Position numbers and translations under genes: made by a program. Shown in pieces: positions 46,496 through 55,273 of a stretch of 64,000 nt of DNA. Every line of letters starts with the position of its first letter. The first letter of the stretch is position 1. Origin of the DNA: Acetobacterium paludosum (GTDB lineage: Bacteria; Bacillota; Clostridia; Eubacteriales; Eubacteriaceae); the NCBI RefSeq assembly GCF_008086595.1, contig NZ_RXYA01000013.1, positions 1 to 64,000 of the forward strand, read 5' to 3'. Under the pieces are notes generated by a model that made no database searches, was not told the origin of the DNA, and saw only the letters and a program-made list of their open reading frames with translations.

Positions 46496-47309
46496 AAAGC
46501 AGGAAATCACCGCATTATCGGATGATATTCGCAAAGCCATCGATGGAAAAGAAGTCGATTTTCGAGACAACCGAGAGGGCCTATGGAGTATCTTGAAAAA
46601 CGATATCAGCACCCTTGTGCGCATCAACAATGAACAGCGGAACACGGCGCAGCGTGATCGCGATTTACTGGCGGACTATCTTGCCGATATTTCGCACCAG
46701 CTGAAAACACCCCTTACCTCGATGCTGATTATGGTAGATTTACTGGAAAATGCACCTGCCGACAAGCAGGAAGAATTTATCGCCAATATCAAAATTAGCC
46801 TCACCCGCATGGAATGGCTTGTTGCAACACTACTGAAAATGGCGCGGCTGGATTCCGGCGCAGTCGAATTTACGATAGCGGAAATTTCGGCAGGCGACCT
46901 GTTAAAGAAAGCCCAGCAGCCATTGGAAGTCTTGCTCGATGTGAAAAATCAAACAGTCGAACTGGCCAATGATACCGCGCTGTTTTGCGACCGCCGCTGG
47001 ACCGCGGAAGCCCTGACAAACCTGCTGAAAAACGCCTCGGAATATTCGCCGGTAAACAGTAAGATCACCGTAAACAGCGGTATCAATCCCATTTACCGCT
47101 GGATTTCCGTGACGGACTGTGGCAAAGGAATCTCGAAACAAAAGTATCCCGACCTTTTTAAGCGGTTTGAATATTCCCAAAACGAGAACGGCTATGGCAT
47201 CGGACTGCCGCTTGCGCTTTCCATTGTGCGCGGCCAAAACGGAGATATTGAAATTGACGGCGGCGGCAAAGAAACCGGCGCCACCTTCACCATAAAGTTT
47301 TTTAAGTGA
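46485..47309 (+). CDS. Sensor histidine kinase lacking membrane segments
   Basis: A 274-residue kinase. HisKA has the phosphorylated His near residue 71 in LADISHQLKTPLTSM; the catalytic domain has LLKNASEYSP, VTDCGKGIS and NGYGIGLPLALSIV. The first 60 residues (ITALSDDIRKAIDG, then DNREGLWSILKNDI) match the juxtamembrane linker of Firmicutes kinases, but the two membrane helices that normally precede it are missing. A frame 3 codons longer starts at 46476. It overlaps the response regulator stop. Confidence 0.88.
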   Translation: MLIKKQEITALSDDIRKAIDGKEVDFRDNREGLWSILKNDISTLVRINNEQRNTAQRDRDLLADYLADISHQLKTPLTSMLIMVDLLENAPADKQEEFIANIKISLTRMEWLVATLLKMARLDSGAVEFTIAEISAGDLLKKAQQPLEVLLDVKNQTVELANDTALFCDRRWTAEALTNLLKNASEYSPVNSKITVNSGINPIYRWISVTDCGKGISKQKYPDLFKRFEYSQNENGYGIGLPLALSIVRGQNGDIEIDGGGKETGATFTIKFFK

Positions 47310-47400
47310 ATAGATTGTCATTTTAAAATGTCCCGTAGTCACGCGGCAGTCACTTTTGTCTGCTACAATGTGGATATGAAAATTACAGGAGGACAGAAAA

Positions 47401-48084
47401 ATGGCAATATTAGAGATCAACGACCTTACAAAAACATACGGCAAGGGTGACACCAGCGTGACCGCCTTGGATCATGTAAGCTTCAGCATGAACAAGGGGG
47501 AATTTGTTGCAATCATAGGAGCATCCGGTTCGGGCAAATCCACGCTCATGAATTTGATCGGCGGAATTGACTATCCCACCTCCGGACGTGTGAAAATCGA
47601 CGGCAACGAAATCTACAACCTGAATGAAAGCGAACTTGCGATCTTCCGGCGCCGAAACATCGGGATGATCTATCAGTTCTACAATCTGATCCCCACCCTG
47701 ACGACAGCGGAAAACATTATGCTGCCGCGCCTGCTGGATCACCGCAAGCCGGATCCGGATAAGCTTTCTTTGATTCTCGAAACGATTGGCCTTTCGGAGC
47801 GCGCAACGCATCTGCCCAGCGAATTATCCGGGGGCCAGCAGCAGCGAGTGTCGGTGGGCAGAGCCCTGATTAACGACCCGGCTTTTATTCTTGCCGATGA
47901 GCCTACGGGCAATCTGGACAGCAAAGCAAGCCGCGAGATTATTGACCTTTTGAAGCTTGCGAACAAGCGCAGCAATCAGACGCTGCTGGTCATTACCCAT
48001 GATGAAAAAATAGCCTTGCAGGCAGACCGAATCATCACCCTCGGTGACGGTCAAATTCTTTCGGACGAGGTGATGAAGGCATGA
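47401..48084 (+). CDS. ABC transporter ATP-binding protein
   Basis: A 227-residue MacB/Bce-type ATPase. Walker [11 protein letters not shown]-loop [10 protein letters not shown], signature [15 protein letters not shown], Walker [13 protein letters not shown] and H-loop VITHDEK. SD AGGAGG. The stop overlaps the permease start by ATGA. With the upstream two-component genes it forms a regulator-kinase-ATPase-permease set like those that sense and remove cell-wall-active peptides. Confidence 0.93.
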   Translation: MAILEINDLTKTYGKGDTSVTALDHVSFSMNKGEFVAIIGASGSGKSTLMNLIGGIDYPTSGRVKIDGNEIYNLNESELAIFRRRNIGMIYQFYNLIPTLTTAENIMLPRLLDHRKPDPDKLSLILETIGLSERATHLPSELSGGQQQRVSVGRALINDPAFILADEPTGNLDSKASREIIDLLKLANKRSNQTLLVITHDEKIALQADRIITLGDGQILSDEVMKA

Positions 48085-50078
48085 GAATCACGGCAAAGCT
48101 GGCATACAGCCAGCTGAAAATCAATCGTTCCCGCACCATCGGTGCCTTGATCGCCATCACCCTTGCCACCGCGCTGATTACCGCCGTATGCAGTTTTGTG
48201 GCCAGTGGCAATGCCATGCTGGTTAGTTTTTTAGGCGTTAATTATGGCGAATACGGCAACAGCTATGTGGCGCTGCTGTTTATTCCGGCAATTATTTTTG
48301 GCCTAATCATCCTTTCCTTGGCGATCATCGTGATCTCCAACGTTTTCCGTGTCAGCGCCGGTGAGCGCGTGACGCAGTTTGGCGTTTTGAAATGCGTCGG
48401 TGCCACCAAAAAACAAATTACAGACACCGTTATGTACGAAAGTATCCTGCTTTCTGCAATCGGCATTCCGTTGGGCATCCTTGCGGGGTTGCTCTTGACC
48501 TTTGTTGGAATCGGTGTTGCAAATCATTTCCTGGATGATCTGAACAGTTTGGTTCACATCATGATAAACGAGATTACGCTGTCGCTTTCGTTTGTAGTAT
48601 CCTGGAAAGCCCTGCTGCTGTCGGCGGCGGTTTGCTTTTTGACAGTACTGCTTTCCGCATGGCTTCCGGCGCATAAAGCGGCGAAGGCTTCCGCCATTGA
48701 TTGTATCCGCGGCACCGGTGAAGTAAAAATTGACCGCAAACAGGTGCGCACCAGTCCTTTGGTAGAACGGCTTTTTGGTATTGAGGGAACGCTGGCCGCC
48801 AAAAACATCAAGCGTAACCGCCGAAATTTTCGTTCGACAGTGATTGCGCTGGCCGCCGGTGTCATATTGTTTATCAGCCTCGGAGAACTGAGCGGTCAGG
48901 CAAACGCCATCCAAGCCTATATCCGGCTCGATATTGATCAAACCGTTTTGACAGAGTACACCTCTGCTTACGACAATCGTATCAACGAAGCGACCGGTAA
49001 GGAGGAAACTGTTTATATCCATCCCATCAGTAGTGAACTGGGAAACAACATTGCTCAAAAGCTGGAAGAATTCGACCACACAAAGATCTTCGGTATCGGA
49101 AACGATTTTGACACATATGAAACTGTTTTGCCAGAAGAACTTATTTCTGCACCGATGCAGAGCGTATTAGAAGCTTCTGACCAGCAGAACAAACCGGAAC
49201 TTCCTGTAGAGATCATCGTTTTGGATGATACGCATTATGCCGCACTTTGTGAAAAGGCCGGTGCCCCTCTCGGCTCCACCATTTTGCTCAACCACTACAG
49301 CTATAACGACAACGGAACAAAGGTTGACCTGGTGCCGTTTTCGCCTAAAATGAAAGCCCTTACGCTTATGAAAGCGGATGGAAGTAGCTCTGAAATGTCG
49401 ATACAGGGCGTCTTGACGCAGGCCGAAATGCCTAAGGAGCTTTTTTACCCCAACACGAATCCGGTTCGTTTGATTGTGCCGCAGGCCGAGGTTCGTGGCT
49501 ACTCTTGGTATTCCGCCCCCTCGGATGTGCCGGGTTTTATCACGTACGCAAACGACGTGATGGCACAGACATTCCCCGAAAATACGGATGCCTCTTATAT
49601 GGAGTCCGGCTTTAATACACGAGTCTATCAAGTGGACGACTACATGAAGGTCATGAACATCGCCATTGTTCTTGCCTCGATCTTTATGTACAGCTTTGTC
49701 GTGCTTCTCATGCTAATCGGGTTTACCAATGTGATCAGTACAATGTCCACCAATGTACGGATGCGCTCCCGTGAATTTGCCGTTTTACAGAGCGTGGGCA
49801 TGACAACGGCAGGATTGAAGCAGATGCTGAACCTCGAGAGCGTTTTATGTTCGATGAAAGCGCTCATGTACGGCCTGCCCATTGGAATTATCGCGAGCAT
49901 TTTTATAAATTTACCGATTCGATCAATGTTTCCCATTCCGTATACGTTGCCGTGGCTTGCCATCGTGCTGTGCGTGCTTTCAGTATTTCTGATCACCTGG
50001 AGCACTACCCGCTATGCCGCCCATAGGCTGCAAAAGCAGAATATCATTGAAACAATCCGGTCGGGAAGCGGGAAATAA
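48081..50078 (+). CDS. FtsX-type ABC transporter permease
   Basis: A 665-residue permease with about eight to ten membrane segments. The first FtsX block (residues about 65-215, including VTQFGVLKCVGATKKQI) is followed by a linker, one more helix and a large extracellular domain (about 285-520). A second FtsX block (about 525-655, including FAVLQSVGMTTAGLKQML) completes it. Length and layout fit peptide-resistance (Bce-like) or MacB-like permeases. Substrate unknown. Confidence 0.9.
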   Translation: MRITAKLAYSQLKINRSRTIGALIAITLATALITAVCSFVASGNAMLVSFLGVNYGEYGNSYVALLFIPAIIFGLIILSLAIIVISNVFRVSAGERVTQFGVLKCVGATKKQITDTVMYESILLSAIGIPLGILAGLLLTFVGIGVANHFLDDLNSLVHIMINEITLSLSFVVSWKALLLSAAVCFLTVLLSAWLPAHKAAKASAIDCIRGTGEVKIDRKQVRTSPLVERLFGIEGTLAAKNIKRNRRNFRSTVIALAAGVILFISLGELSGQANAIQAYIRLDIDQTVLTEYTSAYDNRINEATGKEETVYIHPISSELGNNIAQKLEEFDHTKIFGIGNDFDTYETVLPEELISAPMQSVLEASDQQNKPELPVEIIVLDDTHYAALCEKAGAPLGSTILLNHYSYNDNGTKVDLVPFSPKMKALTLMKADGSSSEMSIQGVLTQAEMPKELFYPNTNPVRLIVPQAEVRGYSWYSAPSDVPGFITYANDVMAQTFPENTDASYMESGFNTRVYQVDDYMKVMNIAIVLASIFMYSFVVLLMLIGFTNVISTMSTNVRMRSREFAVLQSVGMTTAGLKQMLNLESVLCSMKALMYGLPIGIIASIFINLPIRSMFPIPYTLPWLAIVLCVLSVFLITWSTTRYAAHRLQKQNIIETIRSGSGK

Positions 50079-50283
50079 ATCATCGGACATACCTGATGGT
50101 GCCAGTATTTTGCATCCTAATTCCGGTTTCCCGAAAAACAATATGTCCCATAACCAGAACGAAAAATCCAATTTTCTTTACATTTCTCTCGCCACCCCTT
50201 ATACTCAACATATGTCCATTTTACAGATATTTAAAAATCTTATCTGGATGTAATAGCACATTGATGATCGAGAGGTAAAAAAC

Positions 50284-50565
50284 ATGGTTCGAATTTGGGG
50301 AAAACTCATGAAAAACAATAAATTTCGGGTAGAAAAAGTTGTCGAAATTGATAACAAATCCTTGAATATAAATGATAAAATCCAAGCTGCTTTAGAGACG
50401 ATCTGCTATGACTTTGATTTGGAAAAACCAATGTGGTTTGACAAAAACACAAAAGAACTTAACCAGATTTCCAAAACATCTTTTCGCGAAGACCAGTTTA
50501 TTGAGCCCATTTGGTTTGATTATTTAGAAATCGAAATTATAGACGATCGTAAAAAGAAAGCCTAA
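50284..50565 (+). CDS. Small protein of unknown function (93 residues)
   Basis: A soluble, acidic 93-residue protein with the central motif ETICYDFDLEKPMWFD and a C-terminal DYLEIEIIDDRKKK. Similar short proteins occur in Clostridia without an assigned role, as far as I recall. SD GAGAGG is about eight bases upstream. It stands alone between the ABC permease and the 50.6-kb repeat unit. Confidence 0.6.
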   Translation: MVRIWGKLMKNNKFRVEKVVEIDNKSLNINDKIQAALETICYDFDLEKPMWFDKNTKELNQISKTSFREDQFIEPIWFDYLEIEIIDDRKKKA

Positions 50566-50600
50566 ATACACTGGATGATCTGAAAATAAAAATGTCAAAC

Positions 50601-50739
50601 ATAAATCGGGGATGTTTCATTTGACATGTGCATCCCTTTAATACCCACACTACCATTATCTTGCCCAGCCGCAGTATCCAGCTCAACTGCGGAGACTTCC
50701 ACCGAGTTCCCAGGACAAACGAAATGTCTCCCATGTCAC
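50601..50739. mobile_element. Internally deleted 139-bp RAYT unit (MITE-like)
   Basis: Both ends are degenerate 27-base REP copies in opposite orientation (50601-50627 and 50713-50739). Between them the minus strand still encodes a run like QLSWILRLGKIMV that matches the RAYT C-terminus QLSRVLGLGKMIV. It is a deletion derivative that kept both ends. The right end overlaps the stop of the YoaP-like gene at 50736-50738. Confidence 0.65.
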
Positions 50740-51485
50740 TTTTTGAGTATTCTCTTTAAGTAGGCGACATCTAACAAATTCACGGTCTCAAATTTTCCTT
50801 TATAAAACACCCCCCAGTTATTGAAAACGCAAGGCAGTTCCTTTGCTTTTTGTAGCGTATCCACTTGAATTAAAGATACCGGAACCTCATTTGTTTCACA
50901 ATACTGCTTAATCTTCTCAATGTTTTGATAGATATAGGGGCATTGCATATCGTAATAAATTGTGAGCTCCTTACTATCAATTTCTTGGTTTTTAACATTT
51001 TGTGCGAACTTTGGCGTTGTTCCGTCAAATGAAAGTGCCAGCAATTCATATCCATTATCGGTGGTATCAACAACCTCAAAGCCGAACCGCTTCACAAATG
51101 ATTGGTCAGAAAGCCAGGCTTTTTGTTTTTTTGCTCCGAGCATGCAAAGGCCGGATTTACCCTTTTCTTTGGCATCAGCCAAACAATACTCCAGCAGCGA
51201 TTTCCCATATCCTTTTCCTTTATGACTACCAGAGACCCATAAGCAATACAGATAATAATAGTTGTCCCCCGTTATAGGAACCCAAGCGGTTTCAATCGGC
51301 GCATATTCTATAAAAACCGTCGCCTTTTCATTTAATTTTCTAAAGACATGACCTTCATTGAGTCGGTCTGAAAGCCATTGTCGCTTTGCGTCAATACCTT
51401 GATGGGGCTTTTTACTGCGAATAATGCAGCATAAATGCTCATTGACAAGATTTTCTGTTGTTAAGTTTACAAAATCAGTATTCAT
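50736..51485 (-). CDS. YoaP-like GNAT acetyltransferase
   Basis: A 249-residue protein. Residues about 15-165 are a GNAT N-acetyltransferase with the acetyl-CoA loop VSGSHKGKGYGKSLLEYCL. The C-terminal third matches the YoaP-like domain (YYDMQCPYI, then LPCVFNNWGVFYKGKF), which looks thioredoxin-related and keeps one Cys. Substrate unknown. Its stop codon lies inside the right-hand REP copy of the mini-RAYT unit, so the last residues may derive from the insertion, although the length fits the family. Confidence 0.85.
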   Translation of the reverse strand: MNTDFVNLTTENLVNEHLCCIIRSKKPHQGIDAKRQWLSDRLNEGHVFRKLNEKATVFIEYAPIETAWVPITGDNYYYLYCLWVSGSHKGKGYGKSLLEYCLADAKEKGKSGLCMLGAKKQKAWLSDQSFVKRFGFEVVDTTDNGYELLALSFDGTTPKFAQNVKNQEIDSKELTIYYDMQCPYIYQNIEKIKQYCETNEVPVSLIQVDTLQKAKELPCVFNNWGVFYKGKFETVNLLDVAYLKRILKK

Positions 51486-51640
51486 GTGTACCCTCTCTTT
51501 ACATCTAGACTTGTATTCTTGTTTTTTACCTTAATTGCCAAAGTAGACAAAATATTGCCCATCCATTGATAGGCTTGATAGTTGGAACGGCATAAAAAGG
51601 GCAAGACAACTCGTTTGTCTTTTTCGTCTTACTCTATGTA

Positions 51641-52242
51641 TTAACTTTCGTATATGGCAGCGATATCATGTATTCTACGCTTCATTTCGGTGCGGATATG
51701 TAATGGCTCTAAACACTCGCATTTATCCCCAAAACTGAAAAGAATATTGTAATGGTATTCGTTCTCGATGAAAGGAAAACTAACAATGAAATGTTCATCA
51801 CCGTCTGGCGAAAAGTGCTCATAAGGGCAATAATCAAGTACCCTGTCCATGACCGATTTATGAATCCGAATTTTTATTTTTGTCTGCAGTGTTGCCAAAA
51901 TATCAGTAAAATCTAACTACGGTTTTTGATAATCTCGTGGCGTAAAAAATTTCTCTTGTATTTGTAGGTTTGATATGCGGGATAGTTTAAATAAGCGAAA
52001 ATCATTTCTTTTATGGCAATACCCTTGCCAATACCAATGACTACTTTTCAATACAAGCTGATACGGCTCAGCTGTTCGTGCGGTTTTATAGCCGTAGCGG
52101 TCGGCATATTCAAACGACAGTAGCTTGCTTTCCTGTAAGGCTGTGGGGTGAAACTTTAAACATTTCTGCTAACTCCTGGGCGCCGATGCACTTTTTATCA
52201 AGGAGTATCATAATAATGCTAACAAGCCTGTCAACTTTCATC
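51641..52242 (-). pseudogene. Broken YafY-type HTH-WYL regulator
   Basis: The minus strand from 52242 starts an HTH (MKVDRLVSIIMILLDKK, then AQELAEMFKVSP). After about 32 codons it jumps, in another frame, into a WYL domain (LLSFEYADRYGYKT, then SSHWYWQGYCHKRNDFRLFKLSRISN). A TAG near 51923 then interrupts the frame before the C-terminal part (51641-51898, ending RRIHDIAAIYES). So there is an internal deletion of about a hundred codons, a frameshift and a nonsense codon. The last 85 codons alone remain open but are unlikely to be functional. Confidence 0.8.
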
Positions 52243-52361
52243 GGATCGCCGCCTTCCCAAATTTCTTGTTATCATTATAGATTGTTGCCATACTGTTGTC
52301 AACAATTGCAAGGTATAATAAAAAAGCAAACAAATTAATCGATCTATCAGGAGGAAACACG

Positions 52362-52853
52362 ATGCAGAAAAAAGCTTTAGTAATAATCGATATTCAAAAT
52401 GACATCACAAAGAATTACAAGGATGTTATTGACCCAATCAATAAAGCCATTGATTGGGCAATCAATAATAATGTTCATGTTATTTATATCAGGCATGAAA
52501 ATTTATCAGCCGGCACGAGGACTTTTAAACCCAATACACATGGGTCTGAATTAGCTTCAGACTTGAAAATAGTATCAAAAAATGTTTTTACAAAATACAA
52601 AGGAAACGCATTAAGCTGTGTAGAATTTACTGACTTTATTAGTAAAAATGAACTATGTGATTTCTACATAGCAGGCGCAGATGCTGTTGCTTGTGTTAAA
52701 TCAACCTGTTACAACTTACGCAAAGCAAATTATGGCGTTAATGTCCTATCCGATTGCATTACCAGTTATGATAAAAGGAAAATAGACGAAATGCTCCGTT
52801 ATTATGAAAGTAAAGGTAGTAAAATTATTTGTTTGAATGACCTATTAATTTAA
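52362..52853 (+). CDS. Isochorismatase family cysteine hydrolase
   Basis: A 163-residue hydrolase. The triad is visible as Asp in VIIDIQNDI, Lys in the TKYKGNA loop and Cys in GADAVACVKST, with the usual cis-peptide region. Relatives cleave isochorismate, nicotinamide or related amides, and the substrate is not clear here. Start at 52362, behind AGGAGG; the frame is open 22 codons further upstream. It has a strong terminator. The motif GTTGTCAAC also occurs upstream near 52294. Confidence 0.85.
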   Translation: MQKKALVIIDIQNDITKNYKDVIDPINKAIDWAINNNVHVIYIRHENLSAGTRTFKPNTHGSELASDLKIVSKNVFTKYKGNALSCVEFTDFISKNELCDFYIAGADAVACVKSTCYNLRKANYGVNVLSDCITSYDKRKIDEMLRYYESKGSKIICLNDLLI

Positions 52854-52873
52854 GCTCTTTCCATATTAACTGC

Positions 52874-52907
52874 AAAGCGGCGGGCATTTTTTTGCCCGCC
52901 GCTTTTT
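52874..52907 (+). terminator. Terminator of the isochorismatase gene
   Basis: AAAGCGGCGGGCA and TGCCCGCCGCTTTT form a GC-rich 12-bp stem with a T-rich loop and tail. Confidence 0.9.
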
Positions 52908-52932
52908 CTCGTTTCCTTATAAAATCCTTAAA

Positions 52933-52959
52933 ATGACGAGGGGACGTTTCGTTTGTCAT
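52933..52959. repeat. REP-like 27-nt repeat
   Basis: Starts ATGACGAGGGGACG and ends GTTTGTCAT, close to consensus, with complementary ends (ATGACGA against TTTGTCAT, one mismatch). Confidence 0.8.
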
Positions 52960-53007
52960 ATTCATCTCTTCAATGATGGTGCCCAATTTTTCTCCTTCTT
53001 TGATCAT
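52933..53007 (-). pseudogene. RAYT remnant with REP copy
   Basis: The minus strand encodes MIKEGEKLGTIIEEM, matching LLIKEGEELGTSIKRI of the RAYT proteins. It is joined directly to NMTNETS, the read-through of the 27-base REP copy at 52933-52959. Everything between these two parts of the transposase has been lost. Confidence 0.7.
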
Positions 53008-53445
53008 AAGAATCCCTTATTAAATGTTGAAAAATAAATAAGTTTGGTATAAATCAATATAAAAATAATTAAGTTCTGCTACCGGCCAGCGCTTTATAAC
53101 GTTGGCCTCCCAATTTCTTAAATACTGCTTATCCTATAACCAATCTTCGTCTTCGCAACTATGTATTCATAATTTTGAAATAGCAATTATACCATAGCAA
53201 GTCATGTCATTTTAATCAAGCACTCTTTCGTTAAATATATAATCATCATGATTAAAATAACACCGTAAATAATTCCTAGATTCCCTGATTCCCTCATTCT
53301 TTTTTATATGTTTTGAATGCGTGGCAAGTGAAGCATCCCCCCTTGACATACGCTAACATGACAATTAAAACGTCCCCATGCCACACGATATTTCGACATC
53401 AGCATAAATGTTTAACTATTCGACTCACCTTATTTGAAACGGACT
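53008..53445. other. Gene-free stretch with two degenerate REP copies
   Basis: About 440 AT-rich bases. Two degenerate repeats lie at 53321-53349 and 53358-53384. GGCCAGCG/GTTGGCC near 53091-53110 can form a small hairpin. No gene is recognisable. Confidence 0.45.
53321..53384. repeat. Pair of degenerate REP-like repeats
   Basis: The first copy (53321-53349) starts GTGGCAAGTGAAGC. The second (53358-53384) starts ATGACAATTAAAACGTCC. Both align with the reverse-complement form of the family. Confidence 0.5.
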
Positions 53446-54258
53446 TTAGTCATAAAGTTTGTTGCCTCTAAATAACTGACTATACGTCATTTGGCTGTTA
53501 TAAAAATTGTCGTGATTTCCGTCGGTAAACTGTGACTTGATATCTTCATTTAGATTTGGATCATTTGCGATGATCTGCGGCAGTGTATATGCGTAAAAAA
53601 AAGCACGCTTTTCCCACACAACTTCCAAACTTTCTGGATAGGTAAATTCGTCTTTTTCACTAACAAAAATATCAGACTTATTTGTTAGTGTCTTTCTCAC
53701 AAAGCCATTTGCAATAAACCGTTCTGACTGTTCATGAAAATGCCCAGAACCACAGACCACTAGAATTGTTGTTTCAGGTGGCAAAGCATTCAATTTGAGA
53801 TTAATATTTTCAAATATTTTATCATCACGTTTCTCGTTGGTTGAATTTGATTTGAAATCATTATCAACCATCCACCAATCCAACATTCCAACTTTAATGT
53901 CATTATCAAGACAATAACTATATACAACCGTCATATCAACAGGTCCATCAACTACACCGTATTCATTATATATCTCTTCTCTGGCTTCAATTAGAACACT
54001 ATCTGGTTTTATATTCGCAATCGCACTCGTAATATCTTCCATCGAATATCCCAGAAACTTATTAAAGTGTGATTCATGAAGGGTTCCTAATAGATACACG
54101 GTTTGATTTTGCGGTGTATCAAATGAAGCAACCAAACTGTTTTTATTTAGATGTCGATTCCACAAGAATCCAAGTGTGATAACAGCGAGCAACAGTATTA
54201 TCAACAGACCGATTAGTATCCTATTTCTGTGTTTATGCTTCTTCTTTGCTGCATTCAT
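53446..54258 (-). CDS. Membrane-anchored TraB/GumN-like protein
   Basis: A 270-residue protein. A basic N-terminus and one membrane helix (RILIGLLIILLLAVITLGFL) are followed by an outside domain with the TraB-family marks LLGTLHESHF, SVLIEAREE and the C-terminal VCGSGHFHEQ (GxxH). The family is thought to contain metal-dependent peptidase-like proteins. I start it at the ATG at 54258, behind ATAGGAGAGG. The open frame continues 28 codons upstream into a decayed RAYT N-terminus (AAQAGIKRVTKIYS), which is not part of this gene. Confidence 0.7.
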   Translation of the reverse strand: MNAAKKKHKHRNRILIGLLIILLLAVITLGFLWNRHLNKNSLVASFDTPQNQTVYLLGTLHESHFNKFLGYSMEDITSAIANIKPDSVLIEAREEIYNEYGVVDGPVDMTVVYSYCLDNDIKVGMLDWWMVDNDFKSNSTNEKRDDKIFENINLKLNALPPETTILVVCGSGHFHEQSERFIANGFVRKTLTNKSDIFVSEKDEFTYPESLEVVWEKRAFFYAYTLPQIIANDPNLNEDIKSQFTDGNHDNFYNSQMTYSQLFRGNKLYD

Positions 54259-54299
54259 TATAAAGCCTCTCCTATTGTAATTACATGAATAAATTTTAG

Positions 54300-54407
54300 T
54301 TACCCTTTTTATTCCTGCTTGTGCTGCCATTTCTGACTTCACTGTCTGCTACTTTTTCAATACACCACATTTTTGTTACCATGACAAACAAAACGATCCT
54401 TTGTCAC
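54300..54407 (-). pseudogene. N-terminal RAYT remnant with its REP end
   Basis: Bases 54300-54342 encode on the minus strand EMAAQAGIKRVTKIYS, a decayed form of EMARQARAKSITGIYH. Upstream come TACACCACATTTTT and a REP copy (54381-54407), exactly the order seen before the intact RAYT genes. The rest of this transposase is gone. Confidence 0.65.
54381..54407. repeat. REP-like 27-nt repeat
   Basis: Starts ATGACAAACAAAACG and ends CTTTGTCAC. It stands two bases from another copy in opposite orientation (54410-54436), forming a tail-to-tail pair. Confidence 0.75.
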
Positions 54408-54409
54408 AT

Positions 54410-54436
54410 ATGACGAAGGGACGTTTCGTTCGTCAT
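54410..54436. repeat. REP-like 27-nt repeat, downstream end of RAYT 1
   Basis: Starts ATGACGAAGGGACG and ends CGTTCGTCAT. It immediately follows the RAYT 1 stop region. Confidence 0.9.
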
Positions 54437-54438
54437 GC

Positions 54439-55194
54439 TCATCGCTTCACTGCCTGTTCGACTATCATCTTACCCAGTCCCAGCACCCGACTTAATTGAC
54501 GGATACTGCTGCCTGTTTCCTGCTGAATCTGTCGGATCAACTGGTTTCGCTTTTCAAACGGCAGTTCGCCCAGATTCTTATATTCGCTGTTCTGCCGCAG
54601 CTTATCAGTAAGCTGCGCATCACTCCATCTGGTTTTTGGGTTGATTTCCAGACATTTATCCTGATTTTCTTCCTCTGAAAAACGTACAAAATCTGCCACC
54701 GTCGGAAAATAATCTTTGATGATCTCAATATCAAGTACAGTCGAATTTCCCTGATAGGCCTGGATAACCTTATCATAACTACTCCATGGATATTCTTCCA
54801 TTTGGGCAATCATCCCCCCTTTTAAGGGATTTCGGTGAATGTATCGAACCACCGTCATCAGATACTGGTCATCCTCGACGGCTTCACTGTTGAAACGATT
54901 CTGGAAAAGATGCCCGGTTCTCCCATATTTGTTATTATGCAATTGGACATATCCAACGGTAATCCTTTTGATGCTGGTACCTAACGCTTCACCTTCTTTG
55001 ATTAGCAGATGAACATGGTTATCCATAAGACAATAGGCGTATAATTGAAATCCACCAATTTCCCTGGCTTTATTGAGCTTTTCCATAAAAATTGATCGAT
55101 CCGAGTCATCCAAAAAAATATTTCGTCCATCTATACCTTTCAGTATTACATGGTAAATTCCGGTTATGCTTTTAGCTCGTGCCTGTCTTGCCAT
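54439..55194 (-). CDS. REP-associated tyrosine transposase (RAYT), intact
   Basis: A 251-residue Y1-transposase-like protein. The metal-binding histidine motif is NHVHLLI and the catalytic Tyr lies in the helix ITVGYVQLHNNKYGRTGHLF. The C-terminal helical DNA-binding part (IRQIQQETGSSIRQLSRVLG) looks like a small HTH. RAYTs cut and move REP palindromes. Inverted 27-base REP copies sit directly at both sides (54410-54436 and 55247-55273). Start at 55194 (MARQARAKS), eleven bases after GGAGG; a GTG four codons earlier overlaps the ribosome site. Confidence 0.92.
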   Translation of the reverse strand: MARQARAKSITGIYHVILKGIDGRNIFLDDSDRSIFMEKLNKAREIGGFQLYAYCLMDNHVHLLIKEGEALGTSIKRITVGYVQLHNNKYGRTGHLFQNRFNSEAVEDDQYLMTVVRYIHRNPLKGGMIAQMEEYPWSSYDKVIQAYQGNSTVLDIEIIKDYFPTVADFVRFSEEENQDKCLEINPKTRWSDAQLTDKLRQNSEYKNLGELPFEKRNQLIRQIQQETGSSIRQLSRVLGLGKMIVEQAVKR

Positions 55195-55246
55195 TTCAAA
55201 GCTCACCTCCTGTTATTTTTTTGCAGTATACCACATTTTAGTTGGC

Positions 55247-55273
55247 ATGACAAACGAAACGTCCCTGTGTCAT
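55247..55273. repeat. REP-like 27-nt repeat, upstream end of RAYT 1
   Basis: Starts ATGACAAACGAAACG and ends CTGTGTCAT. It is the inverted partner of the copy at 54410-54436. Confidence 0.9.

Noticed and set aside
48303-49079. A 258-codon antisense frame within the FtsX permease gene
   Set aside because: It is the shadow of a GC-richer coding region and has low-complexity translation with no domain.
51596-51625. GACAACTCGTTTGTC as another REP copy
   Set aside because: It forms a small hairpin but aligns with the 27-nt family over too few positions.
52294-52302. GTTGTCAAC upstream of the isochorismatase gene as a further site of the HTH/coiled-coil protein
   Set aside because: A single 9-base match more than 24 kb away is expected by chance in a window of this size.
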